Below, piece after piece: positions 25,233-34,184 of a DNA stretch of 50,729 nt. The notes under the pieces are model-generated. The model was not told the DNA's origin, did no database searches, and saw only the letters and a program-made list of their open reading frames with translations. The position numbers were made by a program, and so were the translations under genes. The stretch lies in the NCBI GenBank assembly GCA_035536535.1, contig DATLNZ010000025.1, forward strand, positions 1-50,729, given 5' to 3'. This DNA is from Actinomycetota bacterium. GTDB lineage: Bacteria; Actinomycetota; JAICYB01. Each line of letters opens with the position of its first letter. Position 1 is the first letter of the stretch.

Positions 25233-26407
25233 AGAGTGCGGTGTTTCGACCTGCGGCCCGCGTCCGCGACATCCCGCCCTACCTGTTCGCGGAGATCGAC
25301 AGGATGATCGGCGAGCTGAAGGCCCGGGGCGCCGACATCATCTCCTTCGGCATCGGCGATCCCGACTTCCCGACGCCGCCCCACATCGTCGCCGCCTTGC
25401 AGGAGGCGGCTGCCGACCCCGCGACGCACCGGTATCCCTCCTACTACGGACTTCCGGAACTGCGGGAGGGCATCTCCGACTGGTTCTCGGCCCGCTTCGG
25501 CGTGTCGCTCGACCCTTCGCACCAGATCCTGCCTTTGTGGGGGTCCAAGGAAGGTGTGGCGCACCTGCCCTGGGCGGTCATCGACGAAGGGGACGTGGCC
25601 CTGTGCTCCGACCCCGGATATCCGGTTTACGACGTCGGGACGAGGCTGGCGGGCGGCACGCCCGTCGCCGTCCCCTGCCGCATCGAGGACGGGTTCCTTC
25701 CGGACTTCGACTCCATCGACCAAGGCGTCGCCGCCCGGGCGAAGCTGCTGTGGCTCAACTATCCGGGCAACCCGACCTCGGCTACGTGCGACCTGGAGTT
25801 TTTCGAGCGCGCGGTCGACTTCTGCCGGCGCCACGAGATCCTGCTCGCCCACGACGCCGCCTATTCCGAGGTCACCTACGACGGTTACGTGGCCCCCAGC
25901 GTGCTGCAGGTGCCCGGGGCCTCGGAGGTCGCGGTGGAGCTTCACTCGTTTTCTAAGACCTACAACATGACGGGATGGCGGATCGGGTGGATCTGCGGGT
26001 CTCCGGCGGTCATCGAGGCCCTCGGCACCCTCAAGACCAACCTCGACTCCGGCGTGTTCAACGCCATACAGCGCGCGGCGATCGCCGCCCTGCGGGGGCC
26101 GCGGGACTTTTTGGACGGGCAGCTGCGTGTGCTGCAGGCCCGCCGCGACCGCGTGGTGGACGCGCTGACCGCCTCCGGACTCGACGTCACCGCCCCCAGG
26201 GGATCGCTTTACGTGTGGGCTCCCGTCCCCGACGGAGAGACGTCCGCGGGCTACGCCAAGAGGATGCTCGAGGAGGCCGAGGTGGCGATCACTCCCGGCA
26301 GCGGGTACGGCCGGCACGGCGAAGGCTACGTCCGGCTGTCACTGACGCTCGCCGACGACCGTCTGGATGAGGGCCTGGCCCGTATCCGAGAGGCCTCCGG
26401 GGCGTGA
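25229..26407 (+). CDS. dapL: LL-diaminopimelate aminotransferase-like enzyme
   Basis: A 392-aa PLP enzyme of fold type I. The PLP lysine is Lys243 in SFSKTYNMTGWRIG. IPPYLFAEIDRMI, SFGIGDPDFPTPPHI, RYPSYYGLPELRE and WGSKEGVAHLP match the DapL2-type LL-DAP aminotransferases, which make LL-DAP directly from tetrahydrodipicolinate. Coupling to dapF (ATGA overlap) supports this role. N-succinyl-DAP transaminase (DapC) or a general aminotransferase are alternatives. Finding dapD/dapE elsewhere in the genome would weaken the call. The next gene overlaps by four bases. Confidence 0.8.
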   Translation: MKSAVFRPAARVRDIPPYLFAEIDRMIGELKARGADIISFGIGDPDFPTPPHIVAALQEAAADPATHRYPSYYGLPELREGISDWFSARFGVSLDPSHQILPLWGSKEGVAHLPWAVIDEGDVALCSDPGYPVYDVGTRLAGGTPVAVPCRIEDGFLPDFDSIDQGVAARAKLLWLNYPGNPTSATCDLEFFERAVDFCRRHEILLAHDAAYSEVTYDGYVAPSVLQVPGASEVAVELHSFSKTYNMTGWRIGWICGSPAVIEALGTLKTNLDSGVFNAIQRAAIAALRGPRDFLDGQLRVLQARRDRVVDALTASGLDVTAPRGSLYVWAPVPDGETSAGYAKRMLEEAEVAITPGSGYGRHGEGYVRLSLTLADDRLDEGLARIREASGA

Positions 26408-27210
26408 CGGCCGCACTCGCACGCCGGGTCGCGCTCGCCACCCTGGGGACGGTCCTGGCGGGCGCAGGTTGCACGAGCGACCCGGGGGACAAGGTCGCCG
26501 CTGCTGCCAGCAAGGCGTCCGGGCTCAGGACGCTCGAAATGGCCTTGTCGCTGGAGCGCAGCACTGGGAGCGAAGCCGCCGGCGTTAGATCGTCCGTGGC
26601 CTCGGCGTTCGACATGTCGCGCGGCGTGGGACGGCTCAAGCTCCAGACGAACGTGCCGTCCCTCCCACCCAGCTCATGCGAAGGGGTCGTGTCGGGCAAG
26701 TCGCTGTTTCTGCGCGTCCCCGAGACCAGGCGCGGTGACTACGCAGGAAAGGCTTGGGTCAAGACCGACGCATCCGGCCTTTCGGCGGCCTTTCCCAGCG
26801 ATCCGCAGAAGATCCTGCAGCTCGGGAGCAGGGCCAGGAACCTGAAGCAGCAGGGCAAGGAGAAGGTCCGCGGCACGGCCACCACGAGGTATGACGGGAA
26901 GATCGCAGTGAGCGACCTCGTCGCCCACCTCCCGCGCGACCTCAGGAGCCAAACGGTTCGCAGCTACAAGGAGTCCGGCGTGGACGTCGTGCCGTTGAGC
27001 ATCTGGCTGGACGGCCCCGGGCTGGCCCGCCGTCTGAGGCTGGAGATCACGAGCCGCAGGCCCGGGATCTCCTCAACCGACGTCACCGTCGTGGAGTTCT
27101 TCAACTACGGCAAGCCCGTGCGCGTGGACCTGCCCGAAAAGGCGGACGTGCTCGATGCGCACGAGGGCAACGCGGCCGGCAACCTGTGCGTCGCCCGTCG
27201 GCCGTCCTGA
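26404..27210 (+). CDS. LppX/LprG-like exported lipoprotein candidate
   Basis: A 268-aa protein with a hydrophobic N-terminus (ARRVALATLGTVLAGAGCTSD); Cys23 could be lipidated, but the residue at -3 is Gly rather than Leu, so the lipobox is weak. The rest (KASGLRTLEMALSL, GKAWVKTDASGL, long beta-rich repeats) resembles the LppX/LprAFG type of cell-envelope carrier proteins, which bind lipids outside the membrane. The start overlaps the dapL stop as GTGA. Its stop lies in a hairpin shared with the opposite-strand oxidoreductase gene. Confidence 0.6.
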   Translation: MTAALARRVALATLGTVLAGAGCTSDPGDKVAAAASKASGLRTLEMALSLERSTGSEAAGVRSSVASAFDMSRGVGRLKLQTNVPSLPPSSCEGVVSGKSLFLRVPETRRGDYAGKAWVKTDASGLSAAFPSDPQKILQLGSRARNLKQQGKEKVRGTATTRYDGKIAVSDLVAHLPRDLRSQTVRSYKESGVDVVPLSIWLDGPGLARRLRLEITSRRPGISSTDVTVVEFFNYGKPVRVDLPEKADVLDAHEGNAAGNLCVARRPS

Positions 27211-27234
27211 CGGCGGCGCGTGCAGGACCGTCAG
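27207..27234. terminator. Bidirectional hairpin containing both stop codons
   Basis: CTGACGG (27207-27213) and CCGTCAG (27228-27234) form a 7-bp stem. The TGA stop of the plus-strand gene (27208-27210) lies in one arm and the stop of the minus-strand gene (27231-27233) in the other, an economical convergent end. There is no T-run. Confidence 0.5.
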
Positions 27235-28187
27235 GCCCGGGGAGCCAGGGCGCGCAGGGTCCGCAGGATGCTCTGGGCCGGGTCGTCTCCGAACGGGACC
27301 GGGTAAAGGATCGTGGCGTCCAGCCCCGACTCCTCGAAGCGGGTGAGGTCACTGCGAACGATGTCGGCGTCGCCCCAGCAGCACAGGCTGTCCACGAGCT
27401 TCCCAAGCCCTGAGTCGTCTCCCGAGCCCAGGCGGTCGACGGCGTCGCCGAGTCCGGCGCTGCGCATCGAAGCGGCGTAGCTCGGAAGGATCGAGTACGA
27501 GTACGTGTGCTCCCGCAGGGCCTGCTCGGCCTCCTCGCGCTGATCGGGCCCTTCCGTGACCGCAACCCTGACGTAGCCCATCACCTTCACGCTGCGTTCT
27601 GCGTCGGCGGCGGCTTCCCTTGCCAGCAGCCCGGCCCGCTCCATTCCGTCCGGCGGCAGCCAGTTCAGGAGAACGCCGTCGGCGATCTCACCGGCCATCC
27701 GGAGGGTGGCCGGTCCGAGCGCGGCGAGGTAGATAGGCACCCGAGGAGGCTCGCACCCCAGGTGGAAGCCGTCCACCGTGATCTGCCCGTGATGGGTCAC
27801 CCGCTCGCCTGCCAGGATCCGCCGGGCCACCTCCACGGTTTCGCGGAGCCTTGTCTTGGCGTGGCTCCAGTCGCGGTCGAACCACGCTTCGGTCGTGAAC
27901 TGATGCCCGGCCCCCAAGCCCAGGACAAACCTGCCCTCGGTGGCCTCGGCGGCGGTCGCCGCCGCGAGGCACAGCGACACGACGTTGCGCGAGAACACCG
28001 GCACAACCCCCGTGCCGACGGAGGCCTTGTGGGTCTGCTGTCCCACGAGCGAGGCCAGAGCTATGGCGTCCCGGGAGCCGACCTCCGGGAACCAGATCGA
28101 CCGGTACCCCATGTCGTCGGCGGCGCGGGCAAGGACGCAGACGTCCCGCAGGCCCAGTCCCGAGTCCCTCAGCGCCACTCCGAGCAT
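27231..28187 (-). CDS. LLM-class (F420-type) oxidoreductase
   Basis: A 318-aa TIM-barrel protein of the luciferase-like monooxygenase family. Seen: LARAADDMGYRSIWFPE at the start, VGTGVVPVFSRNV, FVLGLGAGHQF, PRVPIYLAALGPATLRMAGEIADGVLLNWLPP. Actinobacterial members mostly use coenzyme F420 for hydride transfer; substrate unknown. A CC pair (DSLCCWGDAD) near residue 260 is unusual. The start ATG 28187 is preceded by TAGCAT with six bases between, suggesting leaderless transcription, divergent from hflX. Confidence 0.86.
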   Translation of the reverse strand: MLGVALRDSGLGLRDVCVLARAADDMGYRSIWFPEVGSRDAIALASLVGQQTHKASVGTGVVPVFSRNVVSLCLAAATAAEATEGRFVLGLGAGHQFTTEAWFDRDWSHAKTRLRETVEVARRILAGERVTHHGQITVDGFHLGCEPPRVPIYLAALGPATLRMAGEIADGVLLNWLPPDGMERAGLLAREAAADAERSVKVMGYVRVAVTEGPDQREEAEQALREHTYSYSILPSYAASMRSAGLGDAVDRLGSGDDSGLGKLVDSLCCWGDADIVRSDLTRFEESGLDATILYPVPFGDDPAQSILRTLRALAPRA

Positions 28188-28199
28188 GTCCTCATGCTA
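28188..28199 (-). promoter_or_regulatory. Leaderless-type -10 element of the LLM oxidoreductase gene
   Basis: On the minus strand TAGCAT occupies 28199-28194, followed by GAGGAC and the ATG at 28187. This is the exact TANNNT-N6-start geometry seen at several genes in the window. Confidence 0.5.
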
Positions 28200-28244
28200 C
28201 GGCGGCGGGGACGACGCGGGCTCACGTCGCCCGTGGGCCCCGCC

Positions 28245-28256
28245 CATACTGAGGTG
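28245..28256 (+). promoter_or_regulatory. Leaderless-type -10 element of hflX
   Basis: CATACT at 28245-28250 lies five bases before the GTG at 28256. It deviates from TANNNT in the first base. No ribosome binding site is seen. Confidence 0.35.
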
Positions 28257-29620
28257 TGCCGAGACAGCGCGGAATAGTAGACGAGGCCCCTCGCGACTCC
28301 GCCCCGCCCCCGGAGAAGGTCCTTCTGGTCGGGGTGCAGTTCGATGGCGCGCACTCCGAGTCGGTCGACCGCAGCCTCGACGAACTGGCCGCGCTCGTCG
28401 AGTCCGCCGGCGGCCAGACCGTGGGCCGCGTGGTTCAGCGCCGATCCAAGCCCGACCCCGCGACGTTCATCGGCAAGGGCAAGGCCCACTCGCTGGTGGA
28501 GGAGGTCCGCAGGCTGGGCGCCGACACCACGATCTTCGACGAAGAGCTGTCCCCGGCCCAGCTCCGGAACCTGGAGGAGATGATCAGCGGGAAGGTCATC
28601 GACCGCACGATCCTGATCCTGGACATCTTCGCCCAGCGCGCTCACTCCAGAGAGGGCAAGACACAGGTGGAACTCGCCCAGCTGACGTACGGACTGCCGC
28701 GGCTGCGCGGATGGGGAATCGCGCTGTCCAGGATCGGCGGGGCCGCCGGCGGTGGGGGCACGGGTGGCGGGGGCCGGGCCCCCATCGGCACCCGCGGGCC
28801 CGGCGAGACGCAGATGGAGGTGGACCGCCGCAAGATCGAGCGGCGCATCCAGAAGCTGCGGCGCGACCTGGAGTCGCTGTCCCGGCAGCGTCAGACCAGC
28901 CGCAAGCAGAGGACCCGCAGGGTACCGACGGTGTCACTGGTCGGCTACACCAACGCGGGCAAGTCCACGCTGCTCAACCACCTCACCGAGGCCGAGGTGC
29001 TGGTGGAGGACAGGCTGTTCTCCACACTGGACCCCACTGCCCGGCGCCTCAAGCTCCCGGACGGGCGGAGCATCGTCCTCAGCGACACGGTCGGGTTTAT
29101 CCGCAAGCTGCCCCACGGACTGGTGGAGGCCTTCAAGTCCACGCTCGAGGAGATCGTGGGAGCCGACGTCCTGCTTCACGTCGTGGACGCATCGCGGGCT
29201 GAGCCCGACCTGGACGTGGCCGCGGTCGAGGAGGTCCTCACGGAGATCGGCGCGACCACGGCACCGCGGGTTCTCGCGCTCAACAAGCTCGACCTGCTGC
29301 CGAAGGGCGAGCAGGGGTCCCTGAACCACAGGTTCCCGGGGGCGATTCCCATTTCGGCCGTCAGCGGCCAGGGTGTTCACGAACTCCTGACGGCGGTGGG
29401 AGCCCAGCTGGAGTCGCGGGTCGTTGAGGTGGAGGCTGTCGTTCCCTACCAGCAGGGGACTCTGCTCGCCAGGCTGCACGACGAAGGCCGCATCGCCCGT
29501 TCCGAGCACGAGGACGAGGGCGTCCGGGTGCTGGTGCGGGCGCGGATGGCGGACCTGCCCGCCCTGGAGCCCTACTTGGTGGAGGTGGGTTCTACGCCAG
29601 ACGAGTCGTCACCGACGTGA
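28256..29620 (+). CDS. hflX: GTPase HflX
   Basis: A 454-aa ribosome-associated GTPase that splits or rescues stalled 70S ribosomes under stress. The N-terminal HflX domain carries [14 protein letters not shown] and [12 protein letters not shown]; a glycine-rich segment (GGAAGGGGTGGGG, 161-173) precedes [13 protein letters not shown]. The G domain has G1 GYTNAGKS (230-237), G3 DTVGF and G4 NKLD. The GTG start is supported by a -10-like hexamer just upstream. The last 29 bp overlap the convergent KimA-like gene. Confidence 0.95.
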   Translation: MPRQRGIVDEAPRDSAPPPEKVLLVGVQFDGAHSESVDRSLDELAALVESAGGQTVGRVVQRRSKPDPATFIGKGKAHSLVEEVRRLGADTTIFDEELSPAQLRNLEEMISGKVIDRTILILDIFAQRAHSREGKTQVELAQLTYGLPRLRGWGIALSRIGGAAGGGGTGGGGRAPIGTRGPGETQMEVDRRKIERRIQKLRRDLESLSRQRQTSRKQRTRRVPTVSLVGYTNAGKSTLLNHLTEAEVLVEDRLFSTLDPTARRLKLPDGRSIVLSDTVGFIRKLPHGLVEAFKSTLEEIVGADVLLHVVDASRAEPDLDVAAVEEVLTEIGATTAPRVLALNKLDLLPKGEQGSLNHRFPGAIPISAVSGQGVHELLTAVGAQLESRVVEVEAVVPYQQGTLLARLHDEGRIARSEHEDEGVRVLVRARMADLPALEPYLVEVGSTPDESSPT

Positions 29621-31871
29621 CGACCACGTTGGGCTCGTAGAGGAACATCCTCTTCAGCTCGATCGCGTTCTGGTTGTGCAGGATGCCGTGCCACCACTTC
29701 TTGACGATGAACTCCGGGAGCACGACCGTCACGATGGTGCGACCGTCTGCCACCAGCGACCTGACGTGCTCGAGGATGGGCTGCGCGAGGGTCCTGTAGG
29801 GAGAGTCGAGCACCTCGAGCGGGAGGCCCGGGCTCCAGATGTCCCAGTCCAGGGTCACGCGCCGCGTGTCGTCGGGATCGACGGACACGTGGACCGCATG
29901 AAGCTCGTCGGCGTGCAGTGAGCGCGCGTACTCGATCGCCTTCATGGTCCCGTTGTGGACGCCGCTGACCGTCACCATGCAGACGTGGCGCGACGTCCTG
30001 CCCAGCTCCAGCGCGCTCTGCGGCTGCTCCTCCTGGTAAGGGACGTCGGTGACGACGACGTCCGGCGTGTAGAGCAGGCGCAGCTTGGCGAGGAACGTCT
30101 GGCGCGTCCCGATCATCCCGCCGATGCCCCCGCGGATCCTCTCCGGGATGATCACGGTCAGAAACGCGCTCGGTCCGATCCTGCTCCGCAACTCGCGGAC
30201 ATAGTCGTGGATGTCCTTCTGAAGGCTGCCTTTCGTCGGGACGATCTCCAGTGACGGAGCGTGGTCCAGCACCCGGCTCCACTCCCCGATCAGGCGCGGC
30301 GAGTCGTCGGGCTTGGCGAAGTGCACGCAGTGAAGCTCCGCTCCACGCAGCTCCTCCGCGTAGCCCAGCGCCAGCCTCTCCTCGTCGCCCGGCCAGCCGA
30401 CGAGCATGACGACGTGGTGGCCCAGAGCCCGCTGGGGCCTGCCGCTGGGGTCCCTCAGGTGGACGGCGATCTTCCGGTAGTGCCGGTTGGTCATGTTGAG
30501 CAGAGCGCTGAGGACGGGGATCGCGACCACGACGATCCAGGCCCCCGCCAGGAACTTGGTGGCTACGACGATGCACAGCACGACCAACGTCACAGTCGCT
30601 CCCAGGCCGTTGATGAGGGCGTAGCGCCTCCAGCGGGACTCTTCGTTGCGGTGGTCCCACCAGCGCCGGACCATGCCGCTCTGCGACAGTGTGAAAGCGG
30701 TGAAGACGCCGACCACGTACAAATGGATCAGACGCGAGACCTCGGCGTTGTAGATGATCAGCAGCAGCGACGAGAAGACCGCCAAGCCGATGATCCCGTT
30801 GGAGTAGGCGAGGCGGTCGCCGCGGTTCATGAACTGCCTCGGCGCATACCGGTCCCGTCCGAGTATCGCGGCGATCCGCGGGAAGTCCGCGTAGCTCGTG
30901 TTGGCGGCCAGGATGAGGATCAGAGCCGTCGCCGCCTGGACCGCGAGGAACAGAGGGCCGTTGCCGAACACCCGGAGGGCCACGAGGGCGACGACCGTCC
31001 GGTGAGGGTGCTCGGTCGGTCCCTGGACGCGGTACAGGTGCGCGAGGACCGTGAGCCCGATGAACAGGACGGCTAGGATGCCCGCCATGGCGGCCAGCGT
31101 CTTGGCGGCGTTGCGATGGGCCGGCTTGCGAAAAGCCTGGACGCCGTCTGAGATGGCCTCCACCCCCGTGAGGGCCGTGCACCCGTTTGAGAACGCCTTC
31201 AGGAGCAGCACGAAGGAAAATGCCTGTGCCGCCTCCTCGGCCCCGTGGCCCCCGATGGGACCACCCGGGTCGTGTCCCATCACGAAGTGCTTTATGAGGC
31301 CCCAGGCGAGCATGCTGCCGATCAGCGCAATGAAGCCGTAGGTGGGGACGGCGAATATCCGCCCTGACTCCTTGACGCCTCGCAGGTTGAGGATGGTGAT
31401 CAGGGCGACAAGCGCCAGCGCCAGCACCACTCGGCGCCCGTGCAGGTCCGGGAAGGCCGACACCACAGCGGAGACCCCCGCCGCCACGCTGACGGCGACC
31501 GTGAGGATGTAGTCGATCAGAACGGCGGACGCCGCGACGAGCCCGGGGGCCTTGCCGAGGTTGTCGTGGGCGACGATGTAGGCGCCTCCGCCGTTGGGGT
31601 ATGCGTGGATGGTCTGGCGGTAGGAAAAGGAGACGACTCCGAGGACGCAGGTGATAAGGATCGCTATGGGGATCGAGAACTGCAGGGCCGCGGCTCCCCC
31701 GGCGATGAGAACCAGGAGGATTTCTTCGGTCGCGTAAGCCGATGAGGACAAGGCGTCTGAGGCGAACACGGCGAGCGCGACCTTCTTGGTGAGCCGCTCG
31801 TGCTCGAGCCCCGCCGTTTCCTTGGGGCGGCCCACGAGGATCGTCTTTGCATAGCCCAGCCGCGAAGGCAT
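29592..31871 (-). CDS. KimA-like APC-family potassium/amino-acid permease
   Basis: A 759-aa transporter. The N-terminal 490 residues form about twelve membrane helices of the APC fold ([31 protein letters not shown]). A long cytoplasmic C-terminal region of about 260 residues follows, with universal-stress-like folds ([19 protein letters not shown]). Length, the SSSAYATEE motif and this tail match KimA (formerly YdaO), a potassium importer controlled by c-di-AMP in Firmicutes. An amino-acid permease is the alternative. The gap of 69 bp to the divergent phosphatase gene leaves no room for the c-di-AMP riboswitch often found before kimA. The start has TAAGCT six bases upstream. Confidence 0.8.
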   Translation of the reverse strand: MPSRLGYAKTILVGRPKETAGLEHERLTKKVALAVFASDALSSSAYATEEILLVLIAGGAAALQFSIPIAILITCVLGVVSFSYRQTIHAYPNGGGAYIVAHDNLGKAPGLVAASAVLIDYILTVAVSVAAGVSAVVSAFPDLHGRRVVLALALVALITILNLRGVKESGRIFAVPTYGFIALIGSMLAWGLIKHFVMGHDPGGPIGGHGAEEAAQAFSFVLLLKAFSNGCTALTGVEAISDGVQAFRKPAHRNAAKTLAAMAGILAVLFIGLTVLAHLYRVQGPTEHPHRTVVALVALRVFGNGPLFLAVQAATALILILAANTSYADFPRIAAILGRDRYAPRQFMNRGDRLAYSNGIIGLAVFSSLLLIIYNAEVSRLIHLYVVGVFTAFTLSQSGMVRRWWDHRNEESRWRRYALINGLGATVTLVVLCIVVATKFLAGAWIVVVAIPVLSALLNMTNRHYRKIAVHLRDPSGRPQRALGHHVVMLVGWPGDEERLALGYAEELRGAELHCVHFAKPDDSPRLIGEWSRVLDHAPSLEIVPTKGSLQKDIHDYVRELRSRIGPSAFLTVIIPERIRGGIGGMIGTRQTFLAKLRLLYTPDVVVTDVPYQEEQPQSALELGRTSRHVCMVTVSGVHNGTMKAIEYARSLHADELHAVHVSVDPDDTRRVTLDWDIWSPGLPLEVLDSPYRTLAQPILEHVRSLVADGRTIVTVVLPEFIVKKWWHGILHNQNAIELKRMFLYEPNVVVTSVTTRLA

Positions 31872-31883
31872 CGAGGGAGCTTA
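31872..31883 (-). promoter_or_regulatory. Leaderless-type -10 element of the KimA-like gene
   Basis: On the minus strand TAAGCT (31883-31878), then CCCTCG, then the ATG at 31871. The divergent gene at 31941 has the same arrangement, so the 69-bp gap holds two face-away leaderless promoters. Confidence 0.5.
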
Positions 31884-31928
31884 ACCGAAGGTTTGGGGTG
31901 TTTCGCGGGGAGGGCGGGAGCAGCGATG

Positions 31929-31941
31929 TAGGGTACTTGCA
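31929..31941 (+). promoter_or_regulatory. Leaderless-type -10 element of the phosphatase gene
   Basis: TAGGGT at 31929-31934, six bases (ACTTGC), then ATG 31941. The same hexamer and spacing occur at cinA. Confidence 0.5.
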
Positions 31942-32597
31942 TGAGCCAGCTCGTACTGCTCATCCGCCACGCGCAGAGCCAGTTTCCGCCGCACCGGCTG
32001 GTCGGCTGGACCCCCGGAGTCGGGCTGTCGGAGCAGGGCCGCCAGCAGGCTTCGGACCTCGCCGGGCGCCTCAAAGGCGTGCGCCTCGCGGCGCTTTACT
32101 CCAGTCCTCTGGACAGGTGCCTGCAGACGGCACAGGCCGTCGCGGAGGGCCGGAAGCTGGAGGTCGTCGTGGAGGAGCAGGTGGGGGAGGTGAAGCTGGG
32201 GGCCTGGCAGGGACGTGCCCTTTCTTCGGTGGCCAGAACGCCGATGTGGCGGCTGGTGCAGTTCGTCCCGTCCCAGGCGCAGTTCCCTTCCGGAGAGACC
32301 ATCCGCGAGCTTCAGCGGCGGGGGGTTGAGGCCGTCGAAAGCATCCGCGGCCGGCACCGCCGGGGGACCATCGCCATCGTCAGCCACGCCGACACCATCA
32401 AGGCCGTCGCGGCGCATTATCTGGGCATGCACCTGGACCTGTTCCAGCGCCTGGTAATCGCCAACGCATCCGTGACGGCCATCGGCTTCGGGGACGGGTT
32501 CCCGCGTGTCCTGCGACTGTCGGATACCGGCGCCTACGACGACTTCGTTCCCTCCGGACCGCGGTCCGGCGCTCCGCGACCGAGGGGGCGGTCCTGA
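31941..32597 (+). CDS. Histidine phosphatase-family protein (MSMEG_4193 type)
   Basis: A 218-aa phosphoglycerate-mutase-like protein. The catalytic motif is RHAQS (His10), in place of the more common RHG; the second part VGEVKLGAWQGRAL carries the conserved Glu, and IAIVSHADTIKAV the second catalytic His. It is first in an actinobacterial trio with DUF3090 and a SCO1664-type kinase-fold protein, so the three probably act together on one unknown substrate. The next gene may begin within its stop codon. In many relatives mshC of mycothiol synthesis lies beside this trio; it does not here. Confidence 0.88.
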   Translation: MSQLVLLIRHAQSQFPPHRLVGWTPGVGLSEQGRQQASDLAGRLKGVRLAALYSSPLDRCLQTAQAVAEGRKLEVVVEEQVGEVKLGAWQGRALSSVARTPMWRLVQFVPSQAQFPSGETIRELQRRGVEAVESIRGRHRRGTIAIVSHADTIKAVAAHYLGMHLDLFQRLVIANASVTAIGFGDGFPRVLRLSDTGAYDDFVPSGPRSGAPRPRGRS

Positions 32598-32605
32598 CGT
32601 CCCGG

Positions 32606-33139
32606 GTGGACTGGATAACTACCGGAGCGGTTGGGGAGCCGGGGGAAAGGACGTTCTACCTGCAGGCGAGCGTCGACGGCCAAGTGCTGACGCTGCTTTT
32701 GGAAAAGGAGCAGGTGGACGCGCTGTGCCGCCACGTCCAGGCCCTGCTCATCAGCATCGGCGAGGAGCAACCAGGCAAGGCCCTGCCCGCCCCGGTCGCG
32801 CCGGATCTGCAGGAACCGCTGGAGCCCCGTTTCCGGGTGGGGCAGATGGGGCTGCGCTTTGACCCCGACCGCGACCTGGTCCTGCTGCAGTGCCGGGAAT
32901 TGAGCGAAGACGATGAAGAAGAAGCCGACGACGACGAAGACGACGTCGATGACCTGGACGACAACGAGCCTCTGGAGGAGGGGGAGGGCGTGTCCCTATG
33001 GGCGGCTCCCGCCCAGATGAGGTCGCTTGCCGTAGCCGGTGCCGCTGCCGTGGCGGCCGGACGACCTCGCTGCAAGCTGTGCGGACAGCCACTGACCCCG
33101 GAAGGACACTTCTGCGCGGCCCAGAACGGCCACCGCTAG
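32606..33139 (+). CDS. DUF3090-family protein with acidic insertion
   Basis: A 177-aa protein with the DUF3090 signature GAVGEPGERTFYLQA near the N-terminus, a middle region RVGQMGLRFDPDRDLVLLQ, and a C-terminal zinc-ribbon-like C-x2-C ... C (CKLCGQPLTPEGHFC). Between them is a stretch of about 30 residues made mostly of Asp and Glu (EDDEEEADDDEDDVDDLDD), far more acidic than I recall for the family. The function of the family is unknown. The GTG at 32606 is the listed start. A CTG at 32594, overlapping the previous stop as CTGA, would add four residues, as with the small gene after miaB. Confidence 0.85.
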   Translation: MDWITTGAVGEPGERTFYLQASVDGQVLTLLLEKEQVDALCRHVQALLISIGEEQPGKALPAPVAPDLQEPLEPRFRVGQMGLRFDPDRDLVLLQCRELSEDDEEEADDDEDDVDDLDDNEPLEEGEGVSLWAAPAQMRSLAVAGAAAVAAGRPRCKLCGQPLTPEGHFCAAQNGHR

Positions 33140-33168
33140 ACGGGGGCCACGGGGCACCCCTTCCCCGC

Positions 33169-33855
33169 GTGCTCCACCTGCTGAGAAGCGGCGCTCTGGA
33201 GCCGCTGGGATTCCTTCCCAGGGCCTCCAACGCGACGCTGCTGGCGCGGGTGCGCGATGACGAGCACGAGGCTCTGGCCGTCTACAAACCCCGGCGGGGA
33301 GAGTCGCCGCTGTGGGACTTCCCGGACGGCACCCTGTGCCTGCGAGAGCAGGCGGCCTGGGTTGTGGACGCCTGCCTGGGGTGGTCGATCGTTCCCCCCA
33401 CGGTGCTTCGCGAAGCCGTTGCCGGGTTTGGCGCCGTCCAGCTGTTCGTCCACGAAAACGACTCGGTGGACCCGGACGACCTGTTGAAGACCCACCCGGA
33501 GGACCTCCTCCGGATCGCGGTCTTCGACGTGCTCATCAACAACGCCGACCGCAAGGCCGGGCACCTGATCGCGGATGGGCGGGGAAAGCTGTGGGGAGTG
33601 GACCACGGGCTCGGCTTCCACGAGGAGCCGAAGCTGAGGACCGTCATCTGGGCCTTCGCCGGGGACCCCATCCCGCCAGACCTCCTGCGCGACCTCGAGC
33701 GCTTCCAGGCGGACGAGTCGGTGGACGAGTCACTGGAAGCCCTCCTCAGGATCCAGGAGGTCAAGGCGCTGCGGGCGCGCGCCGACAGGCTGCTGCGCAC
33801 CCGGCGCCTGCCGGACCCCGGGTCCGGCCACAACGTCCCCTGGCCCCCGTGGTGA
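33169..33855 (+). CDS. SCO1664-family protein (PI3/4-kinase-like fold)
   Basis: A 228-aa protein of the SCO1664 type, a compact lipid/protein-kinase-like fold. Visible kinase-like elements: the lysine in EALAVYKPRRGESPLWDFP, the catalytic loop DVLINNADRKAGHLI and a metal-binding-type DHG in WGVDHGLGFHEE. It is the third member of the phosphatase-DUF3090-SCO1664 trio, an arrangement implying opposed phosphorylation and dephosphorylation. GTG 33169 gives VLHLLRSGALEPLGFLPRA, matching the usual N-terminus; no strong ribosome binding site is visible. Confidence 0.82.
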   Translation: MLHLLRSGALEPLGFLPRASNATLLARVRDDEHEALAVYKPRRGESPLWDFPDGTLCLREQAAWVVDACLGWSIVPPTVLREAVAGFGAVQLFVHENDSVDPDDLLKTHPEDLLRIAVFDVLINNADRKAGHLIADGRGKLWGVDHGLGFHEEPKLRTVIWAFAGDPIPPDLLRDLERFQADESVDESLEALLRIQEVKALRARADRLLRTRRLPDPGSGHNVPWPPW

Positions 33856-33914
33856 TTGACCTTTCCGTCCACGGGTAAGGACGCGCCGGAAATCGCTACG
33901 AAAAGGAGGAGAAC

Positions 33915-34181
33915 TTGCTTCAGTACATCCTGGTCCTGGTTGTCGTGGGGCTGATCGCCGGGGCTCTCGCGCGCCTTCTGGTGCCCGGGCCCGACCCCAT
34001 GAGCATCCCGGCGACAATCCTTCTCGGGGTAGTGGGGGCCATGCTCGGCGGGCTCGTAGGCAGGCTGCTGTTCAACGACAACGAGCCCGGCTGGATCCTT
34101 GCCGTCCTCGGGTCGGTCGTCGCCCTTCTGGTCTACCGCAAGGTCCGGTCCCGTAGCGCGACCCCGACGGCGCTCAGGTAG
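33915..34181 (+). CDS. GlsB/YeaQ/YmgE-family small membrane protein
   Basis: An 88-aa protein with three hydrophobic segments, glycine-rich as in the transglycosylase-associated / GlsB family (VVGLIAGALARLLVPG, LLGVVGAMLGGLVGRLLF, WILAVLGSVVALLVY). Members are stress-induced inner-membrane proteins of uncertain role. The TTG start is supported by AAGGAGGAG at 33903-33911. It ends three bases before the convergent amidase stop. Confidence 0.85.
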   Translation: MLQYILVLVVVGLIAGALARLLVPGPDPMSIPATILLGVVGAMLGGLVGRLLFNDNEPGWILAVLGSVVALLVYRKVRSRSATPTALR

Positions 34182-34184
34182 GGC

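Noticed and set aside
24530-26317. A 595-codon minus-strand frame opposite dapF and dapL
   Set aside because: It covers two coupled genes with complete catalytic motifs and shows no motif of its own.
31872-31940. c-di-AMP (ydaO) riboswitch before the KimA-like gene
   Set aside because: The gap is far too short and the -10-like hexamer lies six bases before the start.
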